NCBI GenBank assembly: GCA_043778255.1
Contig: JAYWGN010000054.1
Span: 96,819 to 160,818 of the forward strand
Length of the DNA stretch: 64,000 nt
Direction of reading: 5' to 3'
Source: JAYWGN01 sp043778255
GTDB taxonomy: Bacteria > Bacteroidota > Bacteroidia > Chitinophagales > Chitinophagaceae
Positions 7,837-16,596 of the stretch are shown here, piece after piece (position 1 is the stretch's first letter; each line of letters opens with the position of its first letter). Under the pieces are notes generated by a model. It made no database searches, was not told the DNA's origin, and worked only from the letters and a program-made list of their open reading frames with translations. The translations under genes were made by a program, and so were the position numbers.

Positions 7837-9753
7837 ATGGATGCACAACAATTATTAACCCAATATTGGTGGGTTTTACTCGTACTAATTTGCTTAGTAC
7901 TATACAAATTTATACTACGAGTTTTTTTTGGAATGGTAATAGTACCAGAAAATAGAGTAGGTCTGGTTACCAAAAAATTTGTACTATTTGGTGCCAACAA
8001 AGCATTGCCCGATGGGCGAATTATTGCTACAAAGGGTGAGGCTGGTTTTCAGGCCAAAGCCTTAGCACCAGGGCTTTACTGGGGTATGTGGCCCTGGCAA
8101 TACGGGGTAGATATGAAAGCCTTTACCATAATACCCGAAGGTAAAATTGGCTTAATATTAAGCAACGATGGTGCCGAAATACCAACTGGTGCTATACTTG
8201 CCCGTAAGGTAGATAGCGACAACTTTCAGGACACCCAAAAGTTTTTGGATAATGGTGGGCAAAAAGGACGACAAACGGCTTATATTACTGCTGGTACTTA
8301 CCGTATTAACACTTATGCTTTTACTGTAAATGTAACCGATATGATTATAATACACGAAAATATGGTAGGTATTGTAACCACCCTCGATGGCCACCCAATA
8401 GAAAGTGGGCAAATAGCTGGTAAGTACATTAATGCACATAATAATTTTCAAGATTTTGATACCTTTTTGAAAAACGATGGTAACCGTGGTTTGCAGCCAA
8501 CAATTGTACTGGCTGGTAGTTACAACATTAACCCATGGGCTGTACAAATAGAAGAAGTACCTATGACCGATGTACCAATTGGATACGTTGGTGTGGTAAT
8601 TAGCTATATTGGCGAAGATGGTAAAGACCTTACTGGCGACACATTTAAGCATGGCAACATTGTAAGCAAAGGCAGTAGGGGTGTATGGATGGAGCCTTAT
8701 GGACCGGGTAAATATCCATTTAACAAATACATAATGAAAGTGGAATTAGTACCTACCACCAACCTTGTATTAAACTGGGCAAATGCTCGTAGCGAAAGCC
8801 ATCAATTAGATAAAAACTTATCGACCATAACGGTGAGGAGTAGAGATGGTTTTCCATTTAACCTCGATGTGAGCCAAATAATACATATACCTGCAAACGA
8901 AGCCCCAAAGGTTATTGCACGGTTTGGTAGTATGAATAACTTGGTAAGCCAAGTGCTTGAACCTACCATTGGTAACTACTTTAGAAACTCAGCACAGGAT
9001 AGTGATGTAATTAGTTTTTTGAGTACACGAAAGGAGCGCCAAAGTAGTGCAAAAGAGCATATAAGAGCCGTGCTTGATGAGTATAATGTAAATGCGGTAG
9101 ATACCCTAATTGGTGATATAGTACCACCCGAAGCCTTAATGAAAACCCTTACTGACAGGAAGATAGCGGAGGAAGAACAAAAAACTTACCAAACCCAAAA
9201 AATGGCACAGGAGCAACGCCAAGGTATGGAAAAAGAAACAGCCATTGCCGATATGCAAAAGGAAATTGTAAAGGCACAACAAAGTGTAGAAATAGCCCAA
9301 CGTACTGCCGATGCTACCGTAAAAAAAGCAGAGGGTGATGCTACTAGTTTGAAACTTAATGTAAATGCCGAAGCTGAAGCAACCAAAGCTAGAGCAAATG
9401 CCGAAGCTGAAGCTACCAAAGCTAGAGCTGGTGCACAAGCCGAAGCCACCAAACTTAATGCTAGTGCCGATGCGGAGCAAATTAGCAAAACTGGTTTGGC
9501 CGAAGCCGAAAAAATAATGGCCATAGGTAAAAGCACAGCCGAGGCTTACGAATTGCAAGTAAAAGCTATGGGTGGCGATAACTTTACCAAATTTAAAGTA
9601 ACAGAAGAAATAGGTAAAAACAAGATAAAAATAATACCTGAAATACTTATAAATGGGAATGGTGGCACCGATGGTGGCCTTAACGGATTAATGGGTATGC
9701 AATTATTAGAAATGATAAAAACTAGTAATGCAACAAAACCAAGTGTAGAATAA
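7837..9753 (+). CDS. Flotillin-like SPFH (band 7) membrane protein
   Basis: This 638-residue protein is anchored by one N-terminal membrane segment (about residues 11-32) and belongs to the SPFH/flotillin superfamily, which forms large oligomeric membrane microdomain scaffolds. Four related segments follow at about residues 37-99, 101-172, 173-246 and 247-307. Repeats 2 and 3 are plainly duplicates (each has DG..I..G.I, NFQD, FL.N.G..G and AG.Y.IN). An SPFH-like core spans roughly 310-440. A long Ala/Glu-rich coiled coil includes AEAEATKARANAEAEATKAR. Lone gene with a terminator. The role in membrane organisation is inferred from the family. Confidence 0.85.
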   Translation: MDAQQLLTQYWWVLLVLICLVLYKFILRVFFGMVIVPENRVGLVTKKFVLFGANKALPDGRIIATKGEAGFQAKALAPGLYWGMWPWQYGVDMKAFTIIPEGKIGLILSNDGAEIPTGAILARKVDSDNFQDTQKFLDNGGQKGRQTAYITAGTYRINTYAFTVNVTDMIIIHENMVGIVTTLDGHPIESGQIAGKYINAHNNFQDFDTFLKNDGNRGLQPTIVLAGSYNINPWAVQIEEVPMTDVPIGYVGVVISYIGEDGKDLTGDTFKHGNIVSKGSRGVWMEPYGPGKYPFNKYIMKVELVPTTNLVLNWANARSESHQLDKNLSTITVRSRDGFPFNLDVSQIIHIPANEAPKVIARFGSMNNLVSQVLEPTIGNYFRNSAQDSDVISFLSTRKERQSSAKEHIRAVLDEYNVNAVDTLIGDIVPPEALMKTLTDRKIAEEEQKTYQTQKMAQEQRQGMEKETAIADMQKEIVKAQQSVEIAQRTADATVKKAEGDATSLKLNVNAEAEATKARANAEAEATKARAGAQAEATKLNASADAEQISKTGLAEAEKIMAIGKSTAEAYELQVKAMGGDNFTKFKVTEEIGKNKIKIIPEILINGNGGTDGGLNGLMGMQLLEMIKTSNATKPSVE

Positions 9754-9776
9754 TAATTTTTATTTTTTAATAAAGT

Positions 9777-9814
9777 AAAAGCAGTTGCCGAGTTGATTGG
9801 TAGCTGCTTTTTTG
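9777..9814 (+). terminator. Rho-independent terminator after the flotillin-like gene
   Basis: AAAAGCAG at 9777-9784 pairs with CTGCTTTT at 9804-9811, with extra pairing inside, and the hairpin runs into T residues. It separates this gene from rpsL. Confidence 0.8.
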
Positions 9815-9905
9815 TTAGTTTACCCTATTTTTACCCTATAAATAGTAAAGTAGCATCTTATTTTGCTTAATTTCAACAGATTTCAAATATTTAGGGTAGT
9901 ATATT

Positions 9906-9935
9906 TTGCCAATTAAAACTTAAATGCTACTTTTG
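9906..9935 (+). promoter_or_regulatory. rpsL promoter
   Basis: TTG at 9906-9908, a 19-base spacer, and TACTTTTG at 9928-9935 match the Bacteroidota TTG-N19-TAnnTTTG consensus. The bases just after (CAATCCAAAT) are shared with the rpmB promoter. The start site is expected near 9942 and the ATG is at 9959. Confidence 0.8.
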
Positions 9936-9958
9936 CAATCCAAATTTTAAAAGGTACC

Positions 9959-10339
9959 ATGCCTACAATACAACAATTAGTAAGAAAAGGAAGAACGATT
10001 ATTAGAGCAAAAAGCAAGTCAAGAGCCTTGGATGCTTGTCCCTTCCGCAGAGGAGTATGTACAAGAGTATATACCACTACCCCCAAAAAACCAAACTCGG
10101 CTTTACGTAAAGTAGCTAAAGTAAGGTTAACCAACAAAATAGAAGTAATTGCTTACATACCCGGAGAAGGGCATAACCTGCAGGAGCACTCTATAGTATT
10201 GGTACGTGGCGGTAGGGTTAAAGATTTGCCAGGTGTACGTTACCATATAGTACGTGGTAGCTTAGATACTGCAGGTGTAAAAGACCGTAAGCAAAGCCGT
10301 AGCAAATATGGTACTAAAAGAGTAAAAGCTAAAAAATAA
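9959..10339 (+). CDS. rpsL: 30S ribosomal protein S12
   Basis: S12 sits at the decoding centre of the small subunit and controls translational accuracy. The 126-residue protein is full length and shows the invariant PKKPNSALRKVAKVRLTN and PGEGHNLQEHS loops. The lysines linked to streptomycin resistance when mutated are in their wild-type form. It has its own promoter and is followed after 99 bases by rpsG. A small AT-rich leader precedes a purine-rich ribosome-binding stretch (AAAAGG). Confidence 0.98.
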   Translation: MPTIQQLVRKGRTIIRAKSKSRALDACPFRRGVCTRVYTTTPKKPNSALRKVAKVRLTNKIEVIAYIPGEGHNLQEHSIVLVRGGRVKDLPGVRYHIVRGSLDTAGVKDRKQSRSKYGTKRVKAKK

Positions 10340-10438
10340 GTTTAGCTGACATATAAGTAATTTGGTTATAGCTGAGTAAAGTTTATTTAATCTTGAAAAG
10401 TACAGCCTATAACTAACTATAAAAATTAAAAAAATACA

Positions 10439-10906
10439 ATGAGAAAACAACAAGCCAAAAAGTTGCCCTTATCGCCAGACCCTCGGTATAATGATAAGTT
10501 GGTAACACGATTTGTAAACAATGTAATGTGGCAAGGTAAAAAAAGTATAGCCTACACCATATTTTACGATGCAATTGATAAAGTAAGTAAAGTAACCAGC
10601 GAAGATGGATACGAAGTATGGAAAAGAGCTTTACAAAACGTAACACCAGCCGTAGAAGTAAGAAGTAGAAGAATAGGTGGTGCTACATTTCAAATACCAA
10701 GTGAAGTACGTAACGACCGTAAGGTATCGTTAAGTATTAAATGGATGGTAAGGTTTGCTAGAGACAGGAACGGTAAAACAATGGCCGATAAATTAAGTGC
10801 AGAAATAGTAGCAGCTAGCAAAGGTGAAGGCGGTGCATTTAAAAAGAAAGAAGATACACACAAAATGGCTGAGGCAAATAAAGCTTTTGCTCACTTTAAA
10901 GTATAA
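10439..10906 (+). CDS. rpsG: 30S ribosomal protein S7
   Basis: S7 nucleates assembly of the 30S head and binds the 3' major domain of 16S rRNA. The 155-residue product shows the family signature (NDKLVTRFVNNVMWQGKK, GGATFQIPSEVR). It is the second and last gene of the rpsL-rpsG unit: a strong terminator follows at once, so fusA and tufA, which usually follow in the str operon, are not here. Confidence 0.98.
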   Translation: MRKQQAKKLPLSPDPRYNDKLVTRFVNNVMWQGKKSIAYTIFYDAIDKVSKVTSEDGYEVWKRALQNVTPAVEVRSRRIGGATFQIPSEVRNDRKVSLSIKWMVRFARDRNGKTMADKLSAEIVAASKGEGGAFKKKEDTHKMAEANKAFAHFKV

Positions 10907-10935
10907 TACCAAGCATTTATACATAAAAAATTATA

Positions 10936-10976
10936 AAAAAAGTCCTGCAACAAAAATTTGCAGGACTTTTTTTTTG
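10936..10976 (+). terminator. Rho-independent terminator of rpsL-rpsG
   Basis: A perfect stem AAAGTCCTGCAA / TTGCAGGACTTT with a short A-rich loop is followed by a run of more than eight T residues. Confidence 0.92.
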
Positions 10977-11030
10977 TTAACTTGCTTTATACCTTTTTTT
11001 AGTTACTTAAATAATTGTTACAATATAGTA

Positions 11031-11912
11031 ATGCCTTTGCACAAAACTGAACATATACCTTGCCCCAATTGCACTGCCACAGCTTATACAGTACAACACA
11101 AAGTGCAACAATGGCAAATAGTGCAGTGTAAACACTGCAAGTTTACCTACACCAACCCAAGGCTTACTAACAGTGCTATTATAGCTTTGTACCAATCTAA
11201 TTATTTTGCTAATCAGCAATTTGGGTATAGCAATTATAATGAAAATCCTCATCTAAAAAAATTGAATTTTAAGAAATGGATAACCGATGCTTTGCCTCAT
11301 TGCAATAGAACCCATAACCTTACTGCACTTGATGTAGGCTGTGCAGCTGGCTATGCTTTGGAGGAGTATAAAAACCTACAAATACAAGCCGATGGATTGG
11401 ATATGGATGAGCAATATATATATAACCTTACACAACAAGGCTACACTATATATACCAAACCGCTATTGCAAAATGTGTATAATAAGCAGTACCATATAAT
11501 TTCATTATTTGATGTAGTAGAGCACTTAACCGATGTACATTTGCACTTTGCAAAACTGCAACAACTATTAGTAACGGGTGGTATTGTTATAATTGTAACA
11601 CCTAATTACAACAGTACCCAACGGCGTTTATTGGGTAGTAAATGGTTTCAGTTTAAGCCTATTGAGCACATTAATTATTTCACAAAAAAAAGCCTTAAAA
11701 GCCTTGCTAGTAGGCATGGTTTGCAAATGTTAGTATGCAATACAAGTGGACAATTTGCCGATGTTAACTTTATAAATAACCGATTGCAAAAGTATAATTT
11801 TGGCTTCGCCAAAATACTAACTACACCAATTATAGCCGTATTAAAAATGCTAAAAAAACCACTCTATTTGGATAGTGCAAGTATATATTGTGTATTTAGA
11901 AAAAAAGGGTAA
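11031..11912 (+). CDS. Class I SAM-dependent methyltransferase with N-terminal zinc ribbon
   Basis: The 293-residue protein begins with a four-cysteine zinc-ribbon-like module (CPNC near residue 10 and CKHC near residue 36). A Rossmann methyltransferase domain with motif I LDVGCAAGYAL and the later acidic segment SLFDVVEHL follow. This arrangement is common for Bacteroidota enzymes in polysaccharide or lipid clusters; the acceptor is not known. The ATG at 11031 is chosen because upstream in-frame sequence would overlap rpsG and its terminator. The next gene starts 16 bases after its stop. Confidence 0.8.
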   Translation: MPLHKTEHIPCPNCTATAYTVQHKVQQWQIVQCKHCKFTYTNPRLTNSAIIALYQSNYFANQQFGYSNYNENPHLKKLNFKKWITDALPHCNRTHNLTALDVGCAAGYALEEYKNLQIQADGLDMDEQYIYNLTQQGYTIYTKPLLQNVYNKQYHIISLFDVVEHLTDVHLHFAKLQQLLVTGGIVIIVTPNYNSTQRRLLGSKWFQFKPIEHINYFTKKSLKSLASRHGLQMLVCNTSGQFADVNFINNRLQKYNFGFAKILTTPIIAVLKMLKKPLYLDSASIYCVFRKKG

Positions 11913-11928
11913 TTTGGAATTTGTAGCA

Positions 11929-13443
11929 ATGAAAAAACAAACTATTTATATTATTATATCCTTTGCGGTTGTTAAGCTAATCCTTCATTTACTTGCCGAT
12001 TCACACTCTGGTTTTCAAGGCGATGAATTGTTACATATTGATACTGGAAATCACTTAGCATTTGGCTATATGGAGTTTCCGCCGTTAATAGGGCTAATAG
12101 CTTACATGCAAAATTTGGTAAGTACTACAAGTGTGTATTGGCATCATATAAGTGTGCATATAGCAAGTATTATTATATTGGTATACGTTGCTAAAATAGT
12201 AGTAGCAATTGGTGGAGGCAATAGAGCTGTATTTGTAGCATTACTTTGTATAATAATTGCTCCAGGGTTTGGTAGGTCACAACAATTATTTCAGCCTGTG
12301 GTATTTAGCCAATTAGTATGGGTATTAAGTTTTTATCAGTTTTTATTATTTGTACAATATTGTAAAAAAAGAAACTTGCAATATTTAACCATATTAGTGA
12401 TATTGGGGTTTAGTACTAAGTACGACTTTTTCTTTTTTGCTGTTGGGCTCACAACTTTGTTGTATTATAAACCTACCAGAACAGCCATGCAAACTTACAA
12501 ATGGGGGCAGATAGTATTGGTAGTATTATTTGCTTTGTTGCCCAATATTATATGGCAAGTGTACCATAATTATCCTGCTTTGCAAATGGCTACAAGACTA
12601 TATGATACACAGTTAAATAAAATTACCAGAGTAAAAAATATTACAAATTTAGTACTTTCAGTAAATCCTTTATTGCTTATTATAATAATGGCAGCGGTTA
12701 TGTTTTTTTGTAGTAAAATGCAGCTACGGTACAAACCAATTGGCTATGCAATATTAATTTCCTTTTTAGTTTTACTGTGTACCAATGGTAAATCGTATTA
12801 CTATTTTCCTATTGTATTAACGCTAATACCCTTTGGTAGTGTAAGGTTGGAGCATTTTTTTGCGAAGCAAAAAACTTATAAATTTGTGTTGTTTTCAGTT
12901 TTATTATTTGTTGGAGTATTACTTATTCCATTTGGTATGCCTGTATACAGTTTTGCTGAATATAAAAACTTAATACAAAAATATGAAACTAAAAATGTAG
13001 CAGGAGGTACAATAGTAATAAAATATGATGAATACTATGCTAACCACAAATGGGATAGTACAATGCAATTAGTAAAGGCAGTATATGATAGTTTGCCCAA
13101 TGCCGAAAAACAACAGTGTTTAATTTGGGGTAAACATTATGCACAGGTTGGTGCAGTTAATTTTTATAAAAGTAAGTATAGTACACCACCAGCATTTTCG
13201 CTACATGGTAGTAATTATAATTGGTTGCCTATGGGTAATATGCCAAGTACAGTTATTGGTGTAAGTTATAGAGTCGGTAAGTTTTTTGAGCAATATTTTA
13301 AACAAGTACAAATCGTAAAACAATTGTACAACCCATACTCCGATAATGAAGAAGAACTCTACCAGTACATTTATGTGTGCAAACAACCCCTACAAACATT
13401 TGATGAATTAAAAGTAAAATTTAGGAGTAGAGTGTTTGAATAA
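11929..13443 (+). CDS. GT39-like (PMT/ArnT-type) integral membrane glycosyltransferase
   Basis: This 504-residue protein has many membrane segments. The first periplasmic loop carries GFQGDELLHIDTGNHLAFGY and MEFPPLIGL, the acidic and aromatic pattern of lipid-linked sugar transferases of the GT-C class (PF13231-like). Such enzymes move sugars from polyprenyl phosphate donors to surface glycans. The C-terminal third is a soluble domain. It lies directly after the methyltransferase gene, suggesting a small surface-glycan operon. The ATG at 11929 is used; an upstream in-frame start would overlap the methyltransferase gene. Confidence 0.7.
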   Translation: MKKQTIYIIISFAVVKLILHLLADSHSGFQGDELLHIDTGNHLAFGYMEFPPLIGLIAYMQNLVSTTSVYWHHISVHIASIIILVYVAKIVVAIGGGNRAVFVALLCIIIAPGFGRSQQLFQPVVFSQLVWVLSFYQFLLFVQYCKKRNLQYLTILVILGFSTKYDFFFFAVGLTTLLYYKPTRTAMQTYKWGQIVLVVLFALLPNIIWQVYHNYPALQMATRLYDTQLNKITRVKNITNLVLSVNPLLLIIIMAAVMFFCSKMQLRYKPIGYAILISFLVLLCTNGKSYYYFPIVLTLIPFGSVRLEHFFAKQKTYKFVLFSVLLFVGVLLIPFGMPVYSFAEYKNLIQKYETKNVAGGTIVIKYDEYYANHKWDSTMQLVKAVYDSLPNAEKQQCLIWGKHYAQVGAVNFYKSKYSTPPAFSLHGSNYNWLPMGNMPSTVIGVSYRVGKFFEQYFKQVQIVKQLYNPYSDNEEELYQYIYVCKQPLQTFDELKVKFRSRVFE

Positions 13444-13451
13444 TTAGGGTG

Positions 13452-14591
13452 TTACAAATTTTCGCTGCGGTACATTTTGCGAAGCACTAATAAAACTAAA
13501 AATAATAAAAAAGGAAATAAGCAAAGGAAAAAACGGTTATGATAATCATCGCATTGCATGGCTACACTTGCCGCAAATAGTAATATTGTACTAATTATAA
13601 ATACCACTAAACTTTTGTGTAACTGCCTATACCAAAGCCTTACACCATATATAAGTAGTACATATAAGGGTAGTATTATAGTTAATAATATGGCATTGTG
13701 TAGGGTGGAGTAGTAGGTACGTATAGGTACAAAAAATAAATATAAACGTTGGGCTGCAAGCCCTGTAAAATGGGTAAAATTGTGTGTAATGTAATAAGCC
13801 AATACTTTAAGTTGACTACTAACGGCAATGGTATCCAAATTTTTATTTTCTATATTAGTGGGTATATCGCATATTAAATTTTCTTCAATAAAGGATCGTT
13901 GTACCGTCCAATCGTTAGTAGTGGTAAGTACTACTTGGCTCACCGTATAAAAAAATAGTATGCCTACAATACTGGCAATGGCTAAGCCAAATCTCTGCAA
14001 CTTATTGGCACGTAACCACAAAAATAAAAGTAACGGTAATAGCAATAATATACCTAACGGACGGCTGAATAAAATTAGTATAACTATGGTAGTTAATTGG
14101 CTAATATACTTTGCTGTAAAGCTTTTGTAGCTAAGCAAATGAGCAAATAAAAGTAACAATAAACTATAAAATATATTTTCGGTATAGAGGTACATTGTCC
14201 AGCTTTGGAATGGCGAAAACGATACTAAACTTATACAAAATACTACGGCAAATAATGAGGATTGTGTGTAATAAATTAAAGCTTTGTATAGCTTTACATA
14301 ACAGTATAAATTAAAAGCTAATAATGCTACTATTGCAAATGCTAGGTTGATGCCTAATACCTTGCAACCTGCTATTAACAATATTGTAGTACTGTAAAAC
14401 AAATAGCGACCTGCCGAAAAGCTGTGGTGGCTTATATAATAGTTGGCCTCAGTTATATATTTTTGTGCCTCAAGTGTATAGTTAAACCCAAAAAACAAAT
14501 ACAATAAACCGGTTGTTATACACCAAGCAGCTACTACTATTGTTGTACCTTTTTGGTTACAAGTATTTTTTATTTTATCAATTAAAGTCAT
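13452..14591 (-). CDS. Polytopic membrane protein, possible GT-C-type glycosyltransferase
   Basis: This 379-residue protein has about ten hydrophobic segments. The first loop contains YITEANYYISHHSFSAGRYLFYS, which resembles the loops of uncharacterised GT-C-like membrane proteins of Bacteroidota, but the diagnostic acidic pair is weak. The gene converges with the 11929 gene, their stops being 8 bases apart, and lies 8 bases downstream of riboflavin synthase on the same strand. Function is not established. Confidence 0.55.
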   Translation of the reverse strand: MTLIDKIKNTCNQKGTTIVVAAWCITTGLLYLFFGFNYTLEAQKYITEANYYISHHSFSAGRYLFYSTTILLIAGCKVLGINLAFAIVALLAFNLYCYVKLYKALIYYTQSSLFAVVFCISLVSFSPFQSWTMYLYTENIFYSLLLLLFAHLLSYKSFTAKYISQLTTIVILILFSRPLGILLLLPLLLFLWLRANKLQRFGLAIASIVGILFFYTVSQVVLTTTNDWTVQRSFIEENLICDIPTNIENKNLDTIAVSSQLKVLAYYITHNFTHFTGLAAQRLYLFFVPIRTYYSTLHNAILLTIILPLYVLLIYGVRLWYRQLHKSLVVFIISTILLFAASVAMQCDDYHNRFFLCLFPFLLFLVLLVLRKMYRSENL

Positions 14592-14599
14592 ACTACTGT

Positions 14600-15187
14600 T
14601 TATACAATTTCATTGCGTCGGGCTATGTATTTGCCTATCATATCAAATTCCAAATTTACTACTGTACCTACCTCTATGGTGTGCATATTGGTATGTTGGT
14701 AAGTGTAGGGTATAATAGCTACCGTAAACACATTTACCCCAATGTTAAATATAGTTAAACTAATACCATTAATTGCAATTGAACCTTTTTCAATAATATT
14801 AGTGGCAAATATACCATCAAACTGAAAGGTATATTCCCAACTACCTTGCTTGTTAAGTACAAGAGTGCATGTACCTGTGGTATCAATATGGCCACTAACA
14901 AAATGCCCATCAAACCTGCCATTGGCTTGTACACAACGTTCCAAATTAACACTAGTACCTTGTTGCCAAGTACCGAGGTTAGTTTTTTGAAGTGTTTCGT
15001 ATATAGCCGTTACGGTATGTATATTATTAGTAATACTTTCTACTGTGAGGCAAGTGCCATTGTGGCTCACACTTTGGTCAATTTTAAGCTCCGTTGCCAT
15101 TGTGCTTTCTATTTCAAAGGTTTTGTTAGTGCCATTTTCAAGTACATTTTTCACTATACCTACGGTTTCTATTATGCCTGTAAACAT
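14600..15187 (-). CDS. ribE: Riboflavin synthase, alpha subunit
   Basis: The enzyme dismutates two 6,7-dimethyl-8-ribityllumazine molecules into riboflavin and a pyrimidine. The 195-residue protein has two lumazine-binding repeats, starting with MFTGIIETVGIV and, in the second half, GHFVSGHIDTTGTC. The catalytic-site signature SHNGTCLTVE is present in the first repeat and SIAINGISLTIFN in the second. No other riboflavin gene is in the window. It shares a strand with the membrane protein at 13452-14591 and is divergent from rpsU. Confidence 0.95.
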   Translation of the reverse strand: MFTGIIETVGIVKNVLENGTNKTFEIESTMATELKIDQSVSHNGTCLTVESITNNIHTVTAIYETLQKTNLGTWQQGTSVNLERCVQANGRFDGHFVSGHIDTTGTCTLVLNKQGSWEYTFQFDGIFATNIIEKGSIAINGISLTIFNIGVNVFTVAIIPYTYQHTNMHTIEVGTVVNLEFDMIGKYIARRNEIV

Positions 15188-15225
15188 TTTTATGTTTTTT
15201 ATTTTATTATTAATTAGAAAAAACC

Positions 15226-15233
15226 TAATTTTG
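15226..15233 (+). promoter_or_regulatory. rpsU promoter -7 element
   Basis: TAATTTTG matches TAnnTTTG and is followed by CAGTCCCAAAT, like the rpsL and rpmB start regions. The -33 TTG is weak (TTT). The ATG is at 15266. Confidence 0.55.
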
Positions 15234-15265
15234 CAGTCCCAAATATAAACAAGGGATTTACATTT

Positions 15266-15460
15266 ATGTTAATTATTGATTCAAAAGATTGCGAAAATAT
15301 AGACAAAGCATTAAAAAAGTACAAAAAGAAATTTGAGAAGTCTAAAACTTTGTTGCAATTAAGAGAAAGGCAATGCTTTATTAAGCCATCAATTGTACGA
15401 CGTACACAAGTGCTTAAAGCAATATACAAGCAAAAATTACAGGACGGAACATTAGGATAA
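15266..15460 (+). CDS. rpsU: 30S ribosomal protein S21
   Basis: A 64-residue basic protein with the S21 pattern: an acidic start, then a lysine-rich helix (IDKALKKYKKKFEKSKTL) and LRERQCFIKPSIVRR. In Bacteroidota S21 is reported to bind near the anti-Shine-Dalgarno end of 16S rRNA, which fits the scarcity of strong ribosome-binding sites seen here. It has its own promoter and terminator. Confidence 0.93.
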   Translation: MLIIDSKDCENIDKALKKYKKKFEKSKTLLQLRERQCFIKPSIVRRTQVLKAIYKQKLQDGTLG

Positions 15461-15494
15461 GTTCAATTTCCTCAATTAATATTTTTTTATAAAA

Positions 15495-15532
15495 AAAATA
15501 GCTACAAGTTTACTAACTTAGTAGCATTTTTT
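15495..15532 (+). terminator. rpsU terminator overlapping the xer leader
   Basis: GCTACAAGTT (15501-15510) pairs with AACTTAGTAGC (15515-15525, one bulged base) and is followed by six T residues. It ends only about five bases before the ATG of the recombinase gene at 15537. Confidence 0.75.
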
Positions 15533-15536
15533 GTGT

Positions 15537-16436
15537 ATGGCTATACCTAATACTTATTATAATGAGTTTGTAATGTACCTTACTACCGAAAGGCGGTACA
15601 GCCACCATACTATAAGAGCTTATAGCGACGATATAACTCAGTTTTTCGACTTTATGGAACTTACTTATGGTATGCTACCAATAACGGAAATAAAGGCTAG
15701 TTTAATACGTAGCTGGCTAAGTACACTAAAGGAACAGCAAAATACTGCCAAAACTATAAACAGAAAAATATCGACCTTAAAAACATACTTTAAGTACTTA
15801 CAAATTAAGCAAATAATAGTAACCTCACCGTTGCAACATATTATAAGCCCCAAAATTAGTAAGCGGTTACCCCAATTTGTGGCCGAAGCTGATATAAAAA
15901 CATTACTGCAAGAGGTGGAATTTGCCCCTGAATTTGAAGGGCAATTACACCGAGTAATACTCTACATTTTTTATTATACAGGTATGCGGCTAAGCGAATT
16001 GCAACAACTACAACTTACCAATATTGACTTGCAGAGCAATACCCTTAAAGTATTGGGCAAAGGCAATAAAGAACGACTGTTGCCTATACAACAAGCATTG
16101 CAAAATGCCCTTACAAATTATACCCTACAACGAGCCACACTGCCAATTATAATTGATACAAACTATTTGTTACTTACCATAAATGGTAAAAAATTGTATG
16201 CCAAATATATATACAATGTGGTAACCCAATACCTAAGCAAAGTAACTACTATAAGTAAAAAAAGCCCACATATACTACGCCATACATTTGCCACACACCT
16301 TACAAGTAATGGAGCCGAACTTAATGCAGTAAAGGAGTTGCTAGGGCATAGCAGCCTTGCCGCTACACAAATATATACACATAACAATATTGAAAGGCTT
16401 AAAAACATTCATAAAAAAGCCCACCCCAAAGCATAG
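15537..16436 (+). CDS. Tyrosine recombinase of the XerC/XerD type
   Basis: This 299-residue site-specific recombinase most likely resolves chromosome dimers at dif. An N-terminal SAM-like core-binding domain (about residues 5-95) precedes the catalytic domain. Arg151, Lys175 (VLGKGNKER), His245 and Arg248 (HILRHTFATH), His271 (LLGHSS) and the nucleophile Tyr280 are all present. The ATG at 15537 gives MAIPNTYY; an in-frame TTG two codons earlier lies in the terminator tail. In relatives an hpf/raiA gene often follows; here the restriction-modification island does instead. XerC and XerD cannot be separated by eye. Confidence 0.92.
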   Translation: MAIPNTYYNEFVMYLTTERRYSHHTIRAYSDDITQFFDFMELTYGMLPITEIKASLIRSWLSTLKEQQNTAKTINRKISTLKTYFKYLQIKQIIVTSPLQHIISPKISKRLPQFVAEADIKTLLQEVEFAPEFEGQLHRVILYIFYYTGMRLSELQQLQLTNIDLQSNTLKVLGKGNKERLLPIQQALQNALTNYTLQRATLPIIIDTNYLLLTINGKKLYAKYIYNVVTQYLSKVTTISKKSPHILRHTFATHLTSNGAELNAVKELLGHSSLAATQIYTHNNIERLKNIHKKAHPKA

Positions 16437-16518
16437 GGGATAGGTATATATTTATTTGACATATCTATAGTTAAGTAATTACACCGAGTTTATATTTTTT
16501 TGGAATATTTAATATTAG

Positions 16519-16547
16519 TTCACTTAAATTACATTAATTTGAGTGAA
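16519..16547. promoter_or_regulatory. Inverted repeat, candidate operator of the R-M operon
   Basis: TTCACTTAAATT (16519-16530) and AATTTGAGTGAA (16536-16547) are 12-bp arms with one mismatch around a 5-base spacer. The right arm contains the TTG (16539-16541) that could act as the -33 element, so a bound protein would block the promoter. Confidence 0.5.
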
Positions 16548-16564
16548 TGTTAATTATAAAGTTC

Positions 16565-16572
16565 TAAGTTTG
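16565..16572 (+). promoter_or_regulatory. R-M operon -7 element
   Basis: TAAGTTTG matches TAnnTTTG and lies 25 bases before the methyltransferase ATG. The nearest TTG (16539-16541) is 23 bases upstream, longer than the usual 19-20 spacer. Confidence 0.5.
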
Positions 16573-16596
16573 TAACTTCGCTAAAATTTTTAGTTT

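Noticed and set aside
9136..9558. Two overlapping antisense frames opposite the flotillin coiled coil
   Set aside because: They come from the repetitive AEAEATKAR coding sequence and have no independent support.
10824..11030. Longer N-terminus of the methyltransferase overlapping rpsG
   Set aside because: It crosses the rpsG terminator and lacks homology; the ATG at 11031 precedes the zinc ribbon.
15531..15536. TTG start two codons before the Xer ATG
   Set aside because: It lies in the terminator T run; the ATG gives the normal protein length.
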